Shown here piece after piece: positions 32,183 through 41,243 of a stretch of 59,685 bases of DNA (the first letter of the stretch is position 1; every line of letters starts with the position of its first letter). Source of the stretch: Longivirga sp036510975 (GTDB lineage: Bacteria > Actinomycetota > Actinomycetes > S36-B12 > CAIYMF01); NCBI GenBank assembly GCA_036510975.1, contig DATCCY010000070.1:1-59685 (forward strand), in the 5' to 3' direction. The position numbers and the translations under genes were made by a program. Under the pieces are notes generated by a model that saw only the letters and a program-made list of their open reading frames with translations, was not told where the DNA came from and made no database searches.

Positions 32183-33391
32183 CTAGGTGGTGATCGTGTC
32201 TCCGCGAACGACGTCGGGGGCCTCGTGCGGCGCGATCCGGAACCAGCTCGCGAGCAGGGGTACGACGAGGAGCACGGGGACGAGTGCTGCGTAGGCCCAG
32301 CGCAGCGAGCCCGTGCCGGCCGAGATCGTGCCCATGAGTGGCGCCCCGATGACGAACCCGGCGTAGTTGAAGACGTTCACGCGCGCGACCGCGACCCCGC
32401 TCGAAGTCTTGTCGTGCGAAGCAGCGGCGGTGAACGCGAGCGGGATGGCCGGGCAGATCGCGAGGCCGAGCAGGGCGAACGCCGCGATGGCCACGACCGG
32501 GGTCGGCGCGATCGCGACGACCGCCGCTGCTGCTACGGCGGTGAAGCCGCCGAGCCGGACGAGGCGCACGGCGCCGAACCGGCCGACCGTGCGGTCGACC
32601 ATGATCCGGCCGGCGACCGTCATCAGCGAGTAGGCGGCGAAGGCGAGCGCCGCCACGGACTCCGTGCTGCCGAGTCCCTCGGGGCTCGCCTTGTGCAGGT
32701 AGTCGGCGCTGAAGGTCGACGCGGCCGAGTCGGCGATGTACACGCACATGAGCGCGACACCGACCAGCAGCACCGGACGCCAGTGGATGCGCGGCGCGTG
32801 GCCGTCCGCGGCCGCGGCCTGCAGCTCGGTCGGCACGGGACGGCCGGGGAGCAGGAACTGCCCGGCGAGGAGCTGCACCGGGATGAGCACGACCGCGATC
32901 AGCCCGAAGAACAGCCCCAGCGTCATCGTCGTACCGGCCGCCGCACTGGCCAGCAGCGCGCCGACGAAGCCGGCGAGGCTGAAGGCCGCGTAGAACGACG
33001 CGACGACCGGACGGCCCAGGTCGTCCTGGACCCGCACGCCCTGGATGTTCATCGTGGCGTCCACGGACCCGAGCCCGAACCCGAGCGCGACGAGCGCCAC
33101 CAGCAGCAGCGCGACGCTCGGCGCGAGACCGGCCGCGACGAGCGCGAGCGGCACGAGCGGGCCGAGCACGCGCAGCACCGGCCGGCTGCCGTGCTTCTCC
33201 GCGAGCGACCCTGCGACCACGCTGCCGACGCCGGCGATGATCGGGACGAGCCCGACGATCAGCCCGAGCGCCCCGTCGGACAGCTCGAACTTCGTCTGCA
33301 CCGCCGGTACCCGCGACACGAGCGCGGCGAAGCACACGCCCTGTCCGACGTAGGCGATGGTGACGGCGAGGCGAGCGCGGCGCAGATCCAC
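32183..33391 (-). CDS. Major facilitator superfamily transporter
   Basis: The 402-residue protein has about 12 membrane helices. The loop 2-3 motif reads AGSLAEKHGSRPVLRVLG, and helix 4-5 has the GFGLGSVDATMNIQGV pattern seen in FucP/YbjJ-like exporters (compare Rv0191/YbjJ type). A drug or sugar efflux role is possible; substrate unknown. It starts with GTG and has no clear ribosome-binding site. It converges with the helicase gene; no regulator is adjacent. Confidence 0.88.
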   Translation of the reverse strand: MDLRRARLAVTIAYVGQGVCFAALVSRVPAVQTKFELSDGALGLIVGLVPIIAGVGSVVAGSLAEKHGSRPVLRVLGPLVPLALVAAGLAPSVALLLVALVALGFGLGSVDATMNIQGVRVQDDLGRPVVASFYAAFSLAGFVGALLASAAAGTTMTLGLFFGLIAVVLIPVQLLAGQFLLPGRPVPTELQAAAADGHAPRIHWRPVLLVGVALMCVYIADSAASTFSADYLHKASPEGLGSTESVAALAFAAYSLMTVAGRIMVDRTVGRFGAVRLVRLGGFTAVAAAAVVAIAPTPVVAIAAFALLGLAICPAIPLAFTAAASHDKTSSGVAVARVNVFNYAGFVIGAPLMGTISAGTGSLRWAYAALVPVLLVVPLLASWFRIAPHEAPDVVRGDTITT

Positions 33392-33476
33392 GCGCGGAGG
33401 CTCTCACACGGGCGGCACCGATGGGTGGGTTGTCGTCAGCATCGGCACCGCGTCGTCACGCACCGGGCGCACCTCG

Positions 33477-34421
33477 TCAGGCGGCGCGGCGGGCCGGGAC
33501 GTCGTACGCCGAGAGGATGGCTCGGAGCACGTCGTCGGCCGGGGTCGGGACGAGGCCGAGCTCGTGCTGGGCGGCGGAGGAGTCCATGAGGAACGGCCGG
33601 TCCATCTGGTAGGCGACGTCCGGCAGCTCGCGGATCACGGGGTTCACGAGCCCGATCGCCTTGAGCAGCAGGGGGGACAGCGTGCTCACCTTCGGCGTCG
33701 GTACGCCGGCCATCGCAGCCAGCCGCGCGATGGCGTCGCGCTGCGTGCACTCCAGCGCGCTGGGCACGTGCCAGGCCCGGCCCCACGCACGCTCGTCCGC
33801 GCCGATCGCGATGAGCGTGCGAGCCATGTCCTCGGTGTAGGTCCAGGTGTGCAGGGTGTCGGGGCTGCCGAGCACCTGCACGTTCTTGCCCGCGAGCAGC
33901 TTCGGGATCGTGCGGTCGCCGAGGTGCGACTCGGAGCCGGGACCGACGTAGTCGGCACCGCGCGCCTCGGTGGCGCGGATGCGCCCGGCCTGGTGCGCGG
34001 CGAGGGCGTCCTGCCACATGCGGATCCGGACCTTGGCCTTGGTGTAGCTGCCGTTCAGCGGGGTCTGCTCGGTCATCCGGGCGTCGACCTCGCCGTAGAC
34101 GTAGAGGTTCGCGGTCGTGGCCAGCACGGCGCCCGACGACTCCGCCGCGGCCAGCAGTGCGTTGGCGACCGGCGGCCAGTCGGTGGCCCAGCGGTGGTAC
34201 TGCGGGTTCACGCAGTTGTAGATGACGCCGGCACCCGCGGCGAGCTCGCCGAGCCGGGTGGCGTCCGCGGCGTCGGCCGCGACCTTCTCGACCAGCGGGC
34301 CGTCCGGACCCGAACCGCTGCGGGTGACGACGCGCACGGGTCGGCCCTGCGCGACGAGCTGGCGGGTGACGGCGGACCCGATGGGTCCGGCCCCGACGAC
34401 GACGTGGAACTGCTCCGACAT
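33477..34421 (-). CDS. NAD-dependent epimerase/dehydratase (atypical SDR)
   Basis: The 314-residue protein has FHVVVGAGPIGSAVTRQL (nucleotide motif), VIYNCVNPQYHRW, ATTANLYVYGEVD around residue 107 with the active-site-type Tyr-x-x-x-Lys replaced by a YVYG segment, and a later HTWTYTEDMARTLIAIG. Such proteins often reduce small quinones or carbonyls. GGAGCC lies before ATG 34421. It diverges from the TetR gene across two direct repeats, so it is the likely TetR target. Confidence 0.85.
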   Translation of the reverse strand: MSEQFHVVVGAGPIGSAVTRQLVAQGRPVRVVTRSGSGPDGPLVEKVAADAADATRLGELAAGAGVIYNCVNPQYHRWATDWPPVANALLAAAESSGAVLATTANLYVYGEVDARMTEQTPLNGSYTKAKVRIRMWQDALAAHQAGRIRATEARGADYVGPGSESHLGDRTIPKLLAGKNVQVLGSPDTLHTWTYTEDMARTLIAIGADERAWGRAWHVPSALECTQRDAIARLAAMAGVPTPKVSTLSPLLLKAIGLVNPVIRELPDVAYQMDRPFLMDSSAAQHELGLVPTPADDVLRAILSAYDVPARRAA

Positions 34422-34455
34422 GACTCGGCTCCGATCTGCTGCCCCGCCCGTTGCG

Positions 34456-34531
34456 AGAGCACTGCTTACAGTATGGAGCGGTGCTCGGCATTGCGTCAAG
34501 AGCACTGATCACAATCATGGACACCGCTCTC
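34456..34531. promoter_or_regulatory. Two direct repeats, likely TetR operators
   Basis: AGAGCACTG begins at 34456 and at 34499 (43-bp period). Each copy continues with a CACTG..CA core and a TATGGA/CATGGA segment, and ends in GGTGCTC or CCGCTCTC. Copy 1 also has GAGCAC/GTGCTC arms (34457-34486) and ACTG-CTTA-CAGT. The array fills the divergent spacer between the epimerase and TetR genes. Confidence 0.6.
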
Positions 34532-34551
34532 GTTTATGGCATGATGGGTGC

Positions 34552-35259
34552 ATGAGCGACACCGCCGCGACGTCGGCACCCCGGACGGCTCGGGAGCGCG
34601 CCCGCGCGGAGCTGACCCGCGAGATCCTCGACACCGCTCGCGCGCACCTCGAGGCCGAGGGGGCCGCCGGGCTCTCGCTGCGCGCCGTCGCGCGCGACCT
34701 CGGCATGGTGAGCAGCTCCGTCTACCGCTACTTCCCCAGCCGCGACGACCTGCTGACCCGGCTCATCATCGACGCCTACAACGGCCTCGGCGACGCCGTC
34801 GACGCGCGCGAGGCGTCCCTCGCGCGCGGAGACCTTCTCGGGCGCTGGATGGCGGTGGCGAACGGCTGTCGCGACTGGGCCCTCGCCCACCCCCAGGAGT
34901 GGGCGCTGATCTACGGCTCGCCGGTGCCCGGTTACGCCGCACCCGACGCGACCATCGGGCCCGGGACGCGCGTCTCGGTGACGCTCATCGAGATCCTCGC
35001 CGACGGCTTCACCCAGGGCATGACGCCCGAGGACGTCGCAGTGCCGCGGAAAGTCACCCGCGGCATGAAGCGGCTCCGCGAGTTCGTGCCACCGATCGTC
35101 CCGGACTCGCACCTCGTCGCCGGACTCATGGCGCGTACGCAACTCCTCGGCCACATCAGCCTCGAGCTCGACGGGCAGTACAACAACACGATCGACGATC
35201 TCGACGCCTTCTTCGACCACATCATGCGTCGTACGGCCGGGACCCTCGGCCTGGTCTGA
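34552..35259 (+). CDS. TetR-family regulator with C-terminal WHG domain
   Basis: The 235-residue protein has an N-terminal HTH (ILDTARAHLEAEGAAGLSLRAVARDLGMVSSSVYRYF core: SLRAVARDLGMVSSSVYRYF) and a C-terminal WHG-type ligand domain (WALAHPQEWALIYGSPVPGY). It diverges from the epimerase gene and likely autoregulates through the repeats at 34456-34531. The inducer is unknown. ATG 34552 follows GATGGGTGC, a weak site. Confidence 0.9.
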   Translation: MSDTAATSAPRTARERARAELTREILDTARAHLEAEGAAGLSLRAVARDLGMVSSSVYRYFPSRDDLLTRLIIDAYNGLGDAVDAREASLARGDLLGRWMAVANGCRDWALAHPQEWALIYGSPVPGYAAPDATIGPGTRVSVTLIEILADGFTQGMTPEDVAVPRKVTRGMKRLREFVPPIVPDSHLVAGLMARTQLLGHISLELDGQYNNTIDDLDAFFDHIMRRTAGTLGLV

Positions 35260-35296
35260 GCACGGGCAGGGTTCGCGAAGGGCGCGCCCGCGGCGG

Positions 35297-36487
35297 ATGG
35301 GCGATGATCAGCAGGTGCCCCGCATCCTCACGATCCTCGGCTCGGGCGAGACCAGCCCGACGATGGTCACGCCCCACCAGCGCACGTTCGCGCGGCTCGG
35401 GACCGACGTCCGCGCCGTCCTCCTCGATTCGCCGTACGGCTTCCAGGAGAACGCCGACGAGCTCACCGAGAAGGCCCAGCAGTACTTCCGCGAGAGCGTC
35501 GGCCGCGAGGTCGAGGCCGTCACCTTCCGCAGCGCGCCCCCGGCCGACCCCGCCGCCCATGCCGTCGAGATGGCGAGGCTCCGCGCCGCCGACTGGGTCT
35601 TCGCCGGCCCCGGTTCGCCGTCGTACGCGCTGCGCACCTGGGCCGGCAGCGCCGTTCCCGAGGCGCTGCACGCGCGGCTGGCCGAGGGCGGCGCCGTTAC
35701 CTTCGCCTCGGCCGCGGCGCTCACCCTCGGGCTCGTGACCATCCCCGTCTACGAGGTCTACAAGGTCGGCGAGGACCCGCACTGGCTCGAGGGCCTCGAC
35801 GTCGTCGGTCGCGCGACCGGGCTGCGCGCCGCCGTCGTCCCGCACTGGAACAACGCCGAGGGCGGCACCCACGACACGCGCTTCTGCTGGCAGGGCGAGC
35901 GCCGGCTGAAGGTGCTCGAGACGCTCCTGCCGGACGACGTGTTCGTCCTCGGGGTCGACGAGCACACCGGTCTCGTGATCGATCTCGACAGCGGCGCGTG
36001 CGAGGTCGTCGGTCGCGGCACCGTGGTCGTCCGCGTGCACGGCGACGAGTGGGTCGTGCCCAGCGGCGAGACGATCTCGGTCGAGCAGATAGCCGCGCAC
36101 GGCCGGTCGGCGGCGACCGCCGAGCCGCGCAGCGTCGTCGCCGATCCGCCGGTCTACTCGGCCGACCTCGCGGTCGACGAGGCCCTCGGGGTGGGCGACG
36201 TTCCGCGCGCACTGGCGATCGTGCTGGACGGGCTGGGCGACGACCTCACGCCGCTCGACCTCCCCCAGCTGCGACGTCAGCTCGCGCGGTCGACGGCCGC
36301 TGTGGGCGAGCCGGTCGACGTCACCGAGACGCTGCGCCCGCTCGTCGACCTCGTCCTCGAGCTGCGCGCGCAGGCGCGCACCGAGAAGCGCTGGGCCGAG
36401 AGCGACACGATCCGCGACGGCCTCGCCGCCGCCGGCATCGAGGTGCGCGACACCCCCGACGGCGTCGAGTGGGAGGTACGTCGATGA
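35297..36487 (+). CDS. Peptidase-S51-like domain fused to a CysRS/YqeB-type C-terminal domain
   Basis: The N-terminal two thirds (about 1-265) is a class-I glutamine amidotransferase/S51-like fold: RILTILGSGETSPTMV, FAGPGSPSYALRTW, and FASAAALTLG in place of the usual GxSAGA nucleophile elbow, followed by VVPHWNN. The C-terminal tail LELRAQARTEKRWAESDTIRDGL, then DTPDGVEWEV, matches the end of cysteinyl-tRNA synthetase and YqeB. Starts at 35297 (ATG) and 35315 (GTG) are both possible. The next gene is a second, canonical S51-like protein overlapping by ATGA. Confidence 0.8.
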   Translation: MGDDQQVPRILTILGSGETSPTMVTPHQRTFARLGTDVRAVLLDSPYGFQENADELTEKAQQYFRESVGREVEAVTFRSAPPADPAAHAVEMARLRAADWVFAGPGSPSYALRTWAGSAVPEALHARLAEGGAVTFASAAALTLGLVTIPVYEVYKVGEDPHWLEGLDVVGRATGLRAAVVPHWNNAEGGTHDTRFCWQGERRLKVLETLLPDDVFVLGVDEHTGLVIDLDSGACEVVGRGTVVVRVHGDEWVVPSGETISVEQIAAHGRSAATAEPRSVVADPPVYSADLAVDEALGVGDVPRALAIVLDGLGDDLTPLDLPQLRRQLARSTAAVGEPVDVTETLRPLVDLVLELRAQARTEKRWAESDTIRDGLAAAGIEVRDTPDGVEWEVRR

Positions 36488-37191
36488 CGCACGCACCGGT
36501 CGCGCTCGTCGGCTCCGGCGAGTACGTGCCCGTCATGACCGAGATCGAGCGCGACCTGATCGCCGGACGCTCCCCGCGGTACGTCCAGCTCGCCACCGCG
36601 GCCGCGCCCGAGGGCGACGAGTCCCTCGCGCGGTGGCACCGCCTCGGCCGCGAGCAGGCCGAGCGCCTCGGTGTGGAGCAGGTCGTGGTCGACGTCCGCA
36701 CGCGCGAGGACGCGGAGTCGCGGCGCTGGGTGCGGGAGATCGAGGGTGCCGGCCTGATCTACCTGTCCGGAGGCAACCCGGCCTTCCTCGCCGAGACGCT
36801 GCGCGGCACCGCCGTATGGCACGCGATCGTCGCGGCGCACGAGGCAGGCGCGGCCCTCGCGGGATGCAGCGCGGGCGCGATGGCCCTCTCGGAGTGGGCA
36901 CCGCGCATGCGCGACCTCGTGCACCCCCACCAGCCGACCGGCCTCGGCCTGGTGCAGCAGGTCCGGGTCATCCCGCACTTCGACAAGATGCTCGGCTGGA
37001 TGCCCGACGTGCTGCGCAACGCGTTCCTGCACAAGCCCGACACGACCACCCTCATCGGGATCGACGAGGACACCGCGCTCGTGAGCGTGGGCGACGGGGA
37101 CTGGGAAGTCCAGGGCCGCCAGTCCGTCTGGGTCCTCGGCCCTGGCGCCCGCGTGGAGCACCCGGCCGGTTCCCGGCTCTCGCTGCCCTGA
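36484..37191 (+). CDS. Type 1 glutamine amidotransferase-like / peptidase S51-like protein
   Basis: The 235-residue protein has ALVGSGEYVPVM, LSGGNPAFLAETL, a nucleophile elbow AGCSAGAMALSE with the Ser, and VIPHFDKML, as in cyanophycinase/dipeptidase-E (S51) relatives. Substrate unknown. Its ATG overlaps the upstream gene by four bases (36484-36487), so the two related proteins are made together. The 102-bp spacer to the convergent PAC2 gene holds an imperfect GC-rich inverted repeat near 37235-37270. Confidence 0.87.
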   Translation: MTHAPVALVGSGEYVPVMTEIERDLIAGRSPRYVQLATAAAPEGDESLARWHRLGREQAERLGVEQVVVDVRTREDAESRRWVREIEGAGLIYLSGGNPAFLAETLRGTAVWHAIVAAHEAGAALAGCSAGAMALSEWAPRMRDLVHPHQPTGLGLVQQVRVIPHFDKMLGWMPDVLRNAFLHKPDTTTLIGIDEDTALVSVGDGDWEVQGRQSVWVLGPGARVEHPAGSRLSLP

Positions 37192-37293
37192 TCCCAGGCG
37201 CGGGCGCCGACCCAGCCGCTCCACCACCCGATCCACGGATTGCCGGCCTTAGACCGGTGATTCGGGCGGTGAAGCGGGCCGCGACGGTCCCTG

Positions 37294-38223
37294 CTACTCG
37301 GAGCGGCCCTTGTCGTCGTCCATCTCTCGCAGGAACGCCTCGAGCTGTGCGGCGATCTCGTCGCCGCTCGGGATCGGCTCCTGCGCCATGTCGGACCGCT
37401 CGGCCATCGGCAGCGCCGACTCCGCGCCCCGTACGAGGGCGTCGTACTGCTCCTCGAGCGCCCGCACCGCCTCGACGTTCTCGGGGTTGGTCGACACCTG
37501 CTGGTCGATGTCGCGGTCGCTGTCGTCGGCCGCCACGGCGAGCGGAAGCAGGTCGAGATCGAGGTTGCCGGCGACGGCGACCTCCTCCAGCAGCCGGAGC
37601 GCAGCGCGCGGGAACTCGACCTGGGTGAGGTAGTGCGGCACGTGCACCGCGAAGCCCATGGCCTCGTGGCCCGCCGCGCCGAGCGCGAGCTCGAGACCGC
37701 CGGCGAGGTGGCCCGGCACCTCGATCGCGCCGACGAAGGTCGGACGGCCGGAGACCAGCGACGGGTCGGTCGCGTGCGCCGTGACGCCCACCGGGCGCGT
37801 GTGCGGAGCCGGCCACGGGATCGCGTTGAGCCCGATCGACCGGCGTACGCCGAACCGCTCGACGATCTGCACCACGGCGGCGCTGAAGGCCTGCCAGGCG
37901 AAGTCGGGCTCGGGGCCGTGCAGGAGCAGGAAGCCGGTGCCGCGGCTGTCGGTGACCTCGGTGAGCAGCAGCTCGGGGAACTCGATCGAGGCGTAGTGGT
38001 CGGTGTCGAAGACCAGCCGCGGGCGCCGGGCGCGGTAGTCGTAGATCGCGTCGAGGTCGAAGGTGGCGACCGTGCGGCTCTCGTGGGTGGCGAGCAGGTG
38101 ACCCACGGCGAGCTGGCGCGCGGCGCCCGCGTCGAGGAAGCCGGAGAGGGCGTGCACGAGGACCGGCGCGTCGAGGTCCGACGGCACGTCGGTCACGATC
38201 TCGTACAGGCTCTCGGGCTGCAT
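37294..38223 (-). CDS. PAC2-family protein
   Basis: The 309-residue protein matches PAC2 (proteasome assembly chaperone 2-like) proteins, common in actinobacteria: VLVHALSGFLDAGAA, FDLDAIYDYRARRP, FLLLHGPEPDFAWQAF, HVPHYLTQVEFPRAALRLLEEVA, and an acidic helix-rich C-terminus. Function in bacteria is unproven. ATG 38223 (MQPESLYEI) was chosen over 38232 because GAGAG is better spaced; the longer frame is unsupported. It converges on the S51-like pair. Confidence 0.87.
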   Translation of the reverse strand: MQPESLYEIVTDVPSDLDAPVLVHALSGFLDAGAARQLAVGHLLATHESRTVATFDLDAIYDYRARRPRLVFDTDHYASIEFPELLLTEVTDSRGTGFLLLHGPEPDFAWQAFSAAVVQIVERFGVRRSIGLNAIPWPAPHTRPVGVTAHATDPSLVSGRPTFVGAIEVPGHLAGGLELALGAAGHEAMGFAVHVPHYLTQVEFPRAALRLLEEVAVAGNLDLDLLPLAVAADDSDRDIDQQVSTNPENVEAVRALEEQYDALVRGAESALPMAERSDMAQEPIPSGDEIAAQLEAFLREMDDDKGRSE

Positions 38224-38340
38224 GGTGACCATTCTCTCGCGGGTGGAACCTGGCTGCCGCCCCGCGCGTTGGGTGCGTGAGCGACACCCGGTCAACGCCG
38301 TGGGGCGCTGCCGTGATTCCCCGTCAGCAAGGATGCCCCC

Positions 38341-39147
38341 ATGGAGCCCCAACGCGATACCGCCGTGGCCGCCCCTGACCCGGACTGGACGCCGTCCATG
38401 CCCGACCGGAGCACCCTGCGCGCCGAGATGTGGCTCGTCCTGTGGCTGTCCATCGCGGCGTCGGCGCTGCGCGCCATCCTGTCGCTGCTCGACACCCTGA
38501 CCAGCGGCGAGTCGATCCAGAGCCACACCACGACCCTGGTGACGACGTACATCCCTGACCGGCCGTGGCTCGACATCCTGTTCCAGGCCGCGCGCATCTC
38601 CCTCGCGCTCGTGCCGGTGCTGCTCGTGGTGCACCTGCTGCGTCGCAGCGGCGAGGGACGCCAGGCGATCGGTCTCGACCTGCGCGACTGGAAGCGCGAC
38701 ATCCTCAAGGGCGCCGCGCTCGCGATCGTCCTCGGCGGCATCGGCCTCGCGTTCTACCTGCTCGCGTTCCACCTCGGCATGAACGTCCGCATCGCTGCCG
38801 TGACGGCCGACCGGCACTGGTGGACGCCGATCCTGCTCGTGGCCTCGGCGTCGTACAACGCGATCCTCGAAGAGGTCATCGTGCTGGCCTACATGCTGCA
38901 CCGCACGGCGCAGCTCGGCTGGAAGCCGTGGCAGCAGGTCGGCGGCAGCGCGCTCATGCGCGGCGCCTACCACCTCTACCAGGGCTTCGGCGGCTTCCTC
39001 GGCAACCTCGCCATGGGCACCGCGTTCGCGCTGCTCTACCGCCGGTGGAACCGGGTCATGCCGTTCCTGATCGCGCACCTGTTCATCGACGCCGGTGCCT
39101 TCCTCGGCTACTACTACCTCGGCGGCCACGTCTCCTGGCTGCCCTGA
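38341..39147 (+). CDS. CPBP-family intramembrane metalloprotease
   Basis: The 268-residue protein has about eight membrane segments and the three CPBP/Abi motifs: EEVIVLAYMLHR (usual EExxxR), GAYHLYQGFGGF (His) and HLFIDAGAF (HxxxD). These define CAAX-protease and bacteriocin-processing (Abi) relatives. The substrate is unknown. It is a single gene, divergent from PAC2 with 117 bp between the starts. Confidence 0.9.
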   Translation: MEPQRDTAVAAPDPDWTPSMPDRSTLRAEMWLVLWLSIAASALRAILSLLDTLTSGESIQSHTTTLVTTYIPDRPWLDILFQAARISLALVPVLLVVHLLRRSGEGRQAIGLDLRDWKRDILKGAALAIVLGGIGLAFYLLAFHLGMNVRIAAVTADRHWWTPILLVASASYNAILEEVIVLAYMLHRTAQLGWKPWQQVGGSALMRGAYHLYQGFGGFLGNLAMGTAFALLYRRWNRVMPFLIAHLFIDAGAFLGYYYLGGHVSWLP

Positions 39148-39177
39148 GCGGAGCGCCCGAGGCTGTGGCGTCCGGAT

Positions 39178-39195
39178 ACTGACTCACCGCTCAGT
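39178..39195. promoter_or_regulatory. Operator-like sequence related to the SWEET operators
   Basis: ACTGACTCACCGCTCAGT differs at only three positions from ACTGACTCACGAGTCAGT in the operator at 42845-42878. It lies 29 bp upstream of TAGCCT (39225-39230), the likely esterase -10. The rest of the 39148-39430 spacer is leader sequence with a GGAGG ribosome-binding site. Confidence 0.45.
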
Positions 39196-39430
39196 TCGGC
39201 CTGAATCGACGGGGCGCGGCTCACTAGCCTGGGTCTCGAGCGGCCCGGGTCGTCGGCAGAGCACCGCACGACAGCCGGCCGGGCGCCGAAGGGGGAGGTC
39301 GGGCACGACCCCGACCGACGAGCCGCTGCGAGGATCGGCACGATCCTCACCACCACATGTGACGGCGGGTGCGCCGTAGGAGAGCCGTTCGCCGTCCGAC
39401 CGCCCCTTCCGGGGCGGGGAGGAGCGGACC

Positions 39431-41116
39431 ATGAGTACGTCCCGGACACGACGACCGGCTGTCATCGGCCTCGCCGTGTTCTCCCTGGCCGCGGCGCTCA
39501 CCACGACCGCCACGGCATCCGAGCGGCCGGACCCGCGCGGCACCGCCCACGCCGACGGCATCGCACGAACGGTCGCGTCGGTGGCCGCGACGGTCACCGA
39601 CCGTTCGACCGCATCACCGGTCGTCACCACGCCGCTCGGGGCCGTGCGCGGCGTCCGTGCCGACGGCGTCGACAGCTTCCTCGGCCTGCGCTATGCCCAG
39701 GCCCCCGTCGGCGAGCTGCGCTGGAAGCCCCCGGTGCCCGTGGCGCGGTGGCAGGGCACGCTGAGCGCCACCACGTACGGCAACCGGTGCCCGGCGTCGG
39801 CGAGCGGCAACGGTCCTGAGTCGCTCACCGAGGACTGCCTGTTCCTCAACGTCCAGCGACCGGCCTCCGCGAAGCCTGGCGCCTCGCTGCCCGTGTACGT
39901 CTGGATCCACGGCGGAGGACTGGAGAACGGGAGCTCCAACCAGCACGACGGGACGCAGATCGTCTCCCAGACCGGTGCCATCGTCGTGACGATCAACTAC
40001 CGGCTCGGCCTGCTCGGCTGGCTGACGCACCCGGCCCTCATCGCCGAGCGTGGTGAGGGAGGCAACTACGGCTTCCTCGACCAGCAGGCCGCGCTGCGCT
40101 GGGTGCAGCGCAACATCAGGTCCTTCGGCGGCGACCCGGCACGAGTGACGATCGGAGGAGAGTCCGCCGGCGCCTGGTCGGTCTGCGCGCACCTGAGCGC
40201 TCCCGGCTCCCGCGGGCTGTTCGCCCAGGCCGTGATCGAGAGCGGCAACTGCGTGTCCTGGGCGCTGGCCGACGACCTAGACACCTCGGCGTGGATCGTG
40301 CCGGAGCTCGGCTGCACGATGTCGGCCGACGCGTCCGAGGCAGCCTGCCTGCGCAGCAAGACCGTCGCCGAACTGCTGGCGGCGAACGACGCCAACGACT
40401 GGGGACCCGGGATCGTCACAGGCACCCCGACGCTCCCTCAGGTCACCTGGGACGCCGTGATGTCCGGCAGCTTCGCCCATGTGCCGGTGCTGGTCGGTGC
40501 CAACCGGGACGAAGGCCGCGGGGTGGGTGCGGACGTCTTCGCCGGCGCGACTCGCGAGCAGTACGAGGCGACGCTGATCGATTGGTACGGGACTGATTTC
40601 GCCGCGAGCCTCTTCAGCGCCTATCCGTGGCAGGCGACGTCCGACCAGTGGACGGCGGCCTACCTGTTCGGCGCCATCGTCACCGACGCAGGGTGGATGA
40701 ACGGCGGCTGCCAGGGGAAGCAGATGAACGACGCCCTCGCGTCGTTCACGCCCACGTACGTCTACCAGTTCGACCACCGCACCGGACCGGGTCTCGGTCC
40801 GCGCGACGGCTACGTCTGGGGAGCGACGCACGCCGCAGAGCAGCCGTACATGTGGCCCAGCTTCGACAACGGGACATCGATCGCCGCGACGTTCGACGCC
40901 GCTGAGCGCCGACTCGCTCGTGACATGACGGCGTACTGGGGCTCGTTCATCTGGACCGGACGCCCGGACTCCGCGGGCGGCGCGCACTGGCCGCGGCTGC
41001 AGCCGCAGCGCGGCGCCAACGCGCAGCTGATGTCGCTGCGCGCGGGTGGGCGCTCGACGCCGATCACCGACGGCACGCTGTTCGCGCAGCACCAGTGCTC
41101 GGTCTGGGGCTACTGA
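39431..41116 (+). CDS. Secreted type-B carboxylesterase
   Basis: The 561-residue alpha/beta hydrolase begins with a basic start and hydrophobic core (VIGLAVFSLAAALTTTATAS) typical of a signal peptide. Motifs are YAQAPVGELRWKPP, EDCLFLNVQRP, the oxyanion HGGG (160-163), GESAGA with Ser245, an acidic residue in NRDEGRG and a His in GATHAAEQP. It would cleave an ester outside the cell. A TAGCCT -10 and an operator-like site lie upstream, hinting at co-regulation with the SWEET gene. Confidence 0.92.
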   Translation: MSTSRTRRPAVIGLAVFSLAAALTTTATASERPDPRGTAHADGIARTVASVAATVTDRSTASPVVTTPLGAVRGVRADGVDSFLGLRYAQAPVGELRWKPPVPVARWQGTLSATTYGNRCPASASGNGPESLTEDCLFLNVQRPASAKPGASLPVYVWIHGGGLENGSSNQHDGTQIVSQTGAIVVTINYRLGLLGWLTHPALIAERGEGGNYGFLDQQAALRWVQRNIRSFGGDPARVTIGGESAGAWSVCAHLSAPGSRGLFAQAVIESGNCVSWALADDLDTSAWIVPELGCTMSADASEAACLRSKTVAELLAANDANDWGPGIVTGTPTLPQVTWDAVMSGSFAHVPVLVGANRDEGRGVGADVFAGATREQYEATLIDWYGTDFAASLFSAYPWQATSDQWTAAYLFGAIVTDAGWMNGGCQGKQMNDALASFTPTYVYQFDHRTGPGLGPRDGYVWGATHAAEQPYMWPSFDNGTSIAATFDAAERRLARDMTAYWGSFIWTGRPDSAGGAHWPRLQPQRGANAQLMSLRAGGRSTPITDGTLFAQHQCSVWGY

Positions 41117-41144
41117 GCAGCCGGAGACGACGAAGCGAAACCCC

Positions 41145-41172
41145 TTGCGGATCCGTCGCGAGGACGTACCGT
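41145..41172 (+). promoter_or_regulatory. Promoter of the small-RNA candidate
   Basis: -35 TTGCGG (41145-41150), 16-bp spacer, -10 TACCGT (41167-41172); predicted start near 41179. Confidence 0.5.
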
Positions 41173-41204
41173 CGTCCTACACGTGAAGGGAGGTGGTCCG
41201 ATTC

Positions 41205-41243
41205 ATGAGTGAGCATCGGATTCGTGAGGTGGCTGCCCGCTAG
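41205..41243 (+). CDS. 12-residue mini-ORF with strong Shine-Dalgarno
   Basis: ATG 41205 to TAG 41243 encodes MSEHRIREVAAR. It is preceded by AAGGGAGGTGGTCC (41186-41199), nearly complementary to the 16S rRNA tail. A second SD-like GAGGTGG occurs inside it. It could be a leader peptide, but no plus-strand gene follows for 1.7 kb. Confidence 0.45.
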   Translation: MSEHRIREVAAR

